Assembly (NCBI GenBank): GCA_016794425.1
Contig: JAEUHR010000051.1
Span: forward strand, 1 to 60,752
Direction of reading: 5' to 3'
From: Planctomycetota bacterium
Lineage (GTDB): Bacteria > Planctomycetota > UBA1135 > UBA2386
Length of the DNA: 60,752 bases
The translations under genes and the position numbers were made by a program. Below the pieces are notes generated by a model that saw nothing but the letters and a program-made list of their open reading frames with translations, searched no databases and had not been told where the DNA came from. Below, one piece after another: positions 58,585 through 60,752 of this stretch; position 1 is the first letter of the stretch; each line of letters starts with the position of its first letter.

Positions 58585-59043
58585 ATGCTGCACCATCCGC
58601 TGCGCCTGGCCGCGCTCAGCCTGCTGGGCCTCGGCGCCTGCACGTTCCACAGCACCGCGAGCCACTGGCACCAGCGCACGGCGCCGGACGGCAAGCCGGT
58701 GTTCGTGACCACGACGACGGCCTACGGGCTCAACCTCGGCATCGTGCTGCCGTTCCTCGGCGACACGCGCCTCGACGAGACCGTCGACCGCGCCTGCGAG
58801 CACATCGCCCGCAGCGACAGCAACGGCGTGCGCGTGGTCGAGACCGAGAGCTACAACTACTGGTACGCGATCCCGCCGTTCACGTGGCTGTTCACGCCGG
58901 TCGTGATGAGCGTCAGCCTCGAGTACACGCCGTCGGCGAAGCTGCTGGCCGAGACCGCGGCTGCCGACGCCTGGCGCGACCAGAAGGCGCTCGAGCGCCG
59001 CGAACAGGACCACAGCCACCTGATTCCCGAACCGCGGCGCTGA
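58585..59043 (+). CDS. Small lipoprotein of unknown function
   Basis: A 152-residue protein with a lipoprotein signal (LAALSLLGLGAC, Cys19). The mature part has beta-prone stretches TTTAYGLNLGIVLPFLG and ETESYNYWYAIPPFTW, then a helix and a highly charged C-terminal tail (RREQDHSHLIPEPRR). No family is recognised. A 45-base gap separates it from the next membrane protein gene. Confidence 0.65.
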   Translation: MLHHPLRLAALSLLGLGACTFHSTASHWHQRTAPDGKPVFVTTTTAYGLNLGIVLPFLGDTRLDETVDRACEHIARSDSNGVRVVETESYNYWYAIPPFTWLFTPVVMSVSLEYTPSAKLLAETAAADAWRDQKALERREQDHSHLIPEPRR

Positions 59044-59073
59044 CCGGGGCTGCCGGCAGGGCCGTGCGGCGCT

Positions 59074-59079
59074 TAGGCT
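59074..59079 (+). promoter_or_regulatory. -10-like box of the small membrane protein gene
   Basis: TAGGCT ends eight bases before the ATG at 59088, the same spacing as at several other genes here. Confidence 0.35.
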
Positions 59080-59087
59080 GCGCGCCG

Positions 59088-59558
59088 ATGCTCTGCTTCG
59101 TCGACACGCCGCGCCGACCCGACCTGCCGCCGCCCGCGCCGCGCGACCGCGCCGTCTGGCGTTGGTTGCTGCTCGGCAGTGCCGCCGCCGCCCTGTTGTG
59201 CGCGCTGCAGCCGTGGATCCGCGTGCGCTTCGACCGGCTGTTCGGGCTGGCGTTCGGGCCGCCGGGCTGGCACGGCACGGCCGGGTTCACCTGCCTCGGC
59301 ACGTCGGCGCTGGTGATCGTGCTGGCGCTGGCCGAGAGCGGGTCGCGCAGCGCGCGCGAAGCGACGCGTCCCGGCAGCCTGCTGCTGGTCGCGATCACGG
59401 TCGTCGTGGTCGTCGTCGAATGGCGCCAGGGACCGGGCACGCTCGGCGGCGTGTCGGCCAGCTGGACGGTGCCGTTCCACCTGCTGCTGCTGAGCCTGCC
59501 CGCACTGCTGACGGCGAGCGTGGTGCGCTGGCGCAACACGGTCGCGCGCCCGCGCTGA
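59088..59558 (+). CDS. Small integral membrane protein of unknown function
   Basis: A 156-residue protein with four predicted helices: RWLLLGSAAAALLCALQPW (about residues 25-43), GFTCLGTSALVIVLALA (about 67-83), LLLVAITVVVVVVEW (about 98-112) and LLLLSLPALLTASVV (about 133-147). A motif FGPPGWHGTAGF sits in the loop after the first helix. No family is recognised. It converges on the aconitase-family gene with a nine-base gap. Confidence 0.65.
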   Translation: MLCFVDTPRRPDLPPPAPRDRAVWRWLLLGSAAAALLCALQPWIRVRFDRLFGLAFGPPGWHGTAGFTCLGTSALVIVLALAESGSRSAREATRPGSLLLVAITVVVVVVEWRQGPGTLGGVSASWTVPFHLLLLSLPALLTASVVRWRNTVARPR

Positions 59559-59567
59559 GGCGGCCGG

Positions 59568-60752
59568 CTACAGCTCCTCGGGGCCGCCGACGTAGCCGAG
59601 GAACGCGCTCGCCGCGACCACCAGCGGACTCGCGAGCCACACCTGCCCCGGACCGGAGCGGCCCGGGAAGTTGCGGTTGATCGCGCTGACCGTCACCTCG
59701 TCGGCCGTGAACGACACGCCGGGGCCGGCCTTGATGCACGCGCCGCAACTCGGGTCGATCAGCTCGATGCCCGCACCCTCGAACAGCTGGATGTAGCCCA
59801 TCTTCTCGGCGTAGTCGCGGATGCGCTGGCTGCCGAACTGGATGTAGGTCTTGCACTGCAGCGTGCGGCCCTTGGCCAGCGCCTGGCGCACGACGCCGGC
59901 GTACATGTCCATGTCCGCCTTCTTGCCGCCGGTGCACGAACCGCCGTAGGCGATGTGCGCCTTGACCTTGCCCTGCTGCTGGCGCAGGGCAGCGAGCGCG
60001 ATGCCGTTGCGCGGGTCGCCGGGCGAGGCGACGGTCGGCACCAGCGTGCCGAGGTCGATGTCGAACGTCTTCACGTACGACGCCCCGGGATCGGCCTTGA
60101 CGATCTGCTGCCGCAGCTTGTTGCGGTCGGTGCCGCGCTGCGAGGCGATGTAGTCCACCACCACTTCGTCGGCCTCGATGATGCCGGTGAAGCCGCCGGC
60201 TTCGACCGCCATGTTGGTCAGCGTCGCGCGCTCGTCGAGCGACATCGCGGTGACCGCGGGGCCCGCGAACTCGAGCACCTTGCCGATGCCAGCACCGGTC
60301 TTGAAGAACTGGTCGCTGAGCAGGTGCAGCATCAGGTCCTTGCTGCAGACGCCGGCCGGCATCGTGCCGCGCACGTTCACGCGCACCGACTCCGGCACCT
60401 TGACGCGCACGTCCTTCGTGAACCAGCTGTTCGCCATGTCGGTCGAACCGACGCCGAACGCGAAGCAGCCGAGCGCGCCGGCCATGCAGGTGTGGCTGTC
60501 GGTGCCGATCACGAGCTGGCCCGGCTCGGCGATGTCCTCGATCACGATGTTGTGGCAGATGCCCTCGCTGCCGACCAGCTGGCCGTTCCGGTGCACCTCG
60601 CCGTAGAGCTTGACGCCCTGCTTCTTCGTGAACGCTTCCTGCACGGTCGCCAGCGACGCGGCCTGTTCCTTCAGGCCCATCTTCACGTGCGCCTCCGGCA
60701 TGATCCGGTCCAGGAACGTCAGGTGGTCGCGGAACGCGAACACCGACTGCGG
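59568..60752 (-). CDS. Aconitase/isopropylmalate-dehydratase-family large subunit, 5' end beyond window
   Basis: Nearly 395 residues are visible; the frame is open to the window edge, so the start lies outside. Aconitase-family features are the TDSHTCMAGALGCFAFGVGSTDMA block, GSCTGGKKADMDM in place of the usual CTNxR motif, and DPSCGACIKAGPG, whose cysteines would bind the Fe4S4 cluster. The size suggests a large subunit that works with a separate swivel subunit, as in LeuC or archaeal-type homoaconitase. It dehydrates or isomerises a hydroxy-acid such as isopropylmalate or citrate. Which substrate is used cannot be decided; no leuD-like gene is in the window. Confidence 0.8.
   Translation of the reverse strand, partial: PQSVFAFRDHLTFLDRIMPEAHVKMGLKEQAASLATVQEAFTKKQGVKLYGEVHRNGQLVGSEGICHNIVIEDIAEPGQLVIGTDSHTCMAGALGCFAFGVGSTDMANSWFTKDVRVKVPESVRVNVRGTMPAGVCSKDLMLHLLSDQFFKTGAGIGKVLEFAGPAVTAMSLDERATLTNMAVEAGGFTGIIEADEVVVDYIASQRGTDRNKLRQQIVKADPGASYVKTFDIDLGTLVPTVASPGDPRNGIALAALRQQQGKVKAHIAYGGSCTGGKKADMDMYAGVVRQALAKGRTLQCKTYIQFGSQRIRDYAEKMGYIQLFEGAGIELIDPSCGACIKAGPGVSFTADEVTVSAINRNFPGRSGPGQVWLASPLVVAASAFLGYVGGPEEL

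Noticed and set aside
1..60752. CRISPR array, tRNA, rRNA or complete insertion sequence
   Set aside because: No regularly spaced short repeats, no cloverleaf-type sequence and no transposase with terminal repeats were seen on either strand. The partial nuclease gene at the left edge is the only mobile-element-like trace.

Overview
The window is a very GC-rich, gene-dense bacterial chromosome segment with about 52 protein-coding genes, the first and last cut by the window edges. I see no rRNA, tRNA, CRISPR array, prophage or complete insertion sequence. Several features suggest Planctomycetota (inference, moderate confidence): a kelch-repeat secreted protein with a GNGCG-type C-terminal domain, a redoxin/cytochrome c/copper-monooxygenase-like fusion, OPT transporter and KorAB genes, several Cys-anchored lipoproteins, and weak use of Shine-Dalgarno sequences. 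Convergent neighbours are often only 1-10 bp apart, and many co-directional genes overlap by 4 bp (ATGA or GTGA).

Layout: 1-5.5 kb holds the tail of an Rpn-type nuclease/transposase gene, a GNAT acetyltransferase, a FadE-type acyl-CoA dehydrogenase, a duplicated-domain dCTP deaminase and an orphan GspF-like membrane protein. 5.5-11 kb holds an ECF sigma factor with a zinc-finger anti-sigma protein, a secreted protein of unknown function and RpoN. 11-13.5 kb encodes an HDOD protein and a GAF/SpoIIE phosphatase. 13.6-17.1 kb holds signal peptidase I, a block of about 131-bp tandem repeats, and a two-gene operon of an ArsR-methyltransferase regulator (SahR-like) with ahcY, headed by a perfect 9-bp-arm palindrome. 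17.2-21.5 kb holds a lipoprotein, 2-oxoacid:ferredoxin oxidoreductase (korAB) and an exported degenerate beta-carbonic anhydrase. 21.7-26.8 kb holds a dynamin-like GTPase and a UspA/Lon-like protease operon.

26.9-32.6 kb is a HlyD/ABC ATPase/two FtsX-type permeases/MFS export operon whose permeases differ in codon usage. 32.6-40.9 kb holds an OPT transporter with an NYN ribonuclease, a membrane protein of unknown function, error-prone polymerase DnaE2, an RRM RNA-binding protein and lipoprotein MsrA. 40.9-46.4 kb holds a DUF1579-like protein, the redoxin-cytochrome-monooxygenase fusion, a 94-bp near-palindrome, and an aldehyde dehydrogenase/EamA/lysozyme-like operon. 46.4-52.5 kb holds the kelch protein, a GT9 glycosyltransferase, a peroxiredoxin and a second, divergent acyl-CoA dehydrogenase. 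52.5-60.75 kb holds a RidA/MFS operon, a lipoprotein phosphatase, an ArsB/CitM-like permease, small membrane and lipoproteins, and the start-truncated large subunit of an aconitase-family hydro-lyase.

The genes are mostly core metabolism, redox repair (MsrA, peroxiredoxin, redoxin fusion), envelope functions and stress regulation (two sigma factors, PP2C/HDOD, UspA/Lon). The most notable non-coding signals are the SahR-like operator, the intergenic tandem repeats, the large inverted repeat at 43.34-43.43 kb, and a recurring -10-like TAnnnT box placed 5-10 bases before start codons, which suggests many leaderless mRNAs.
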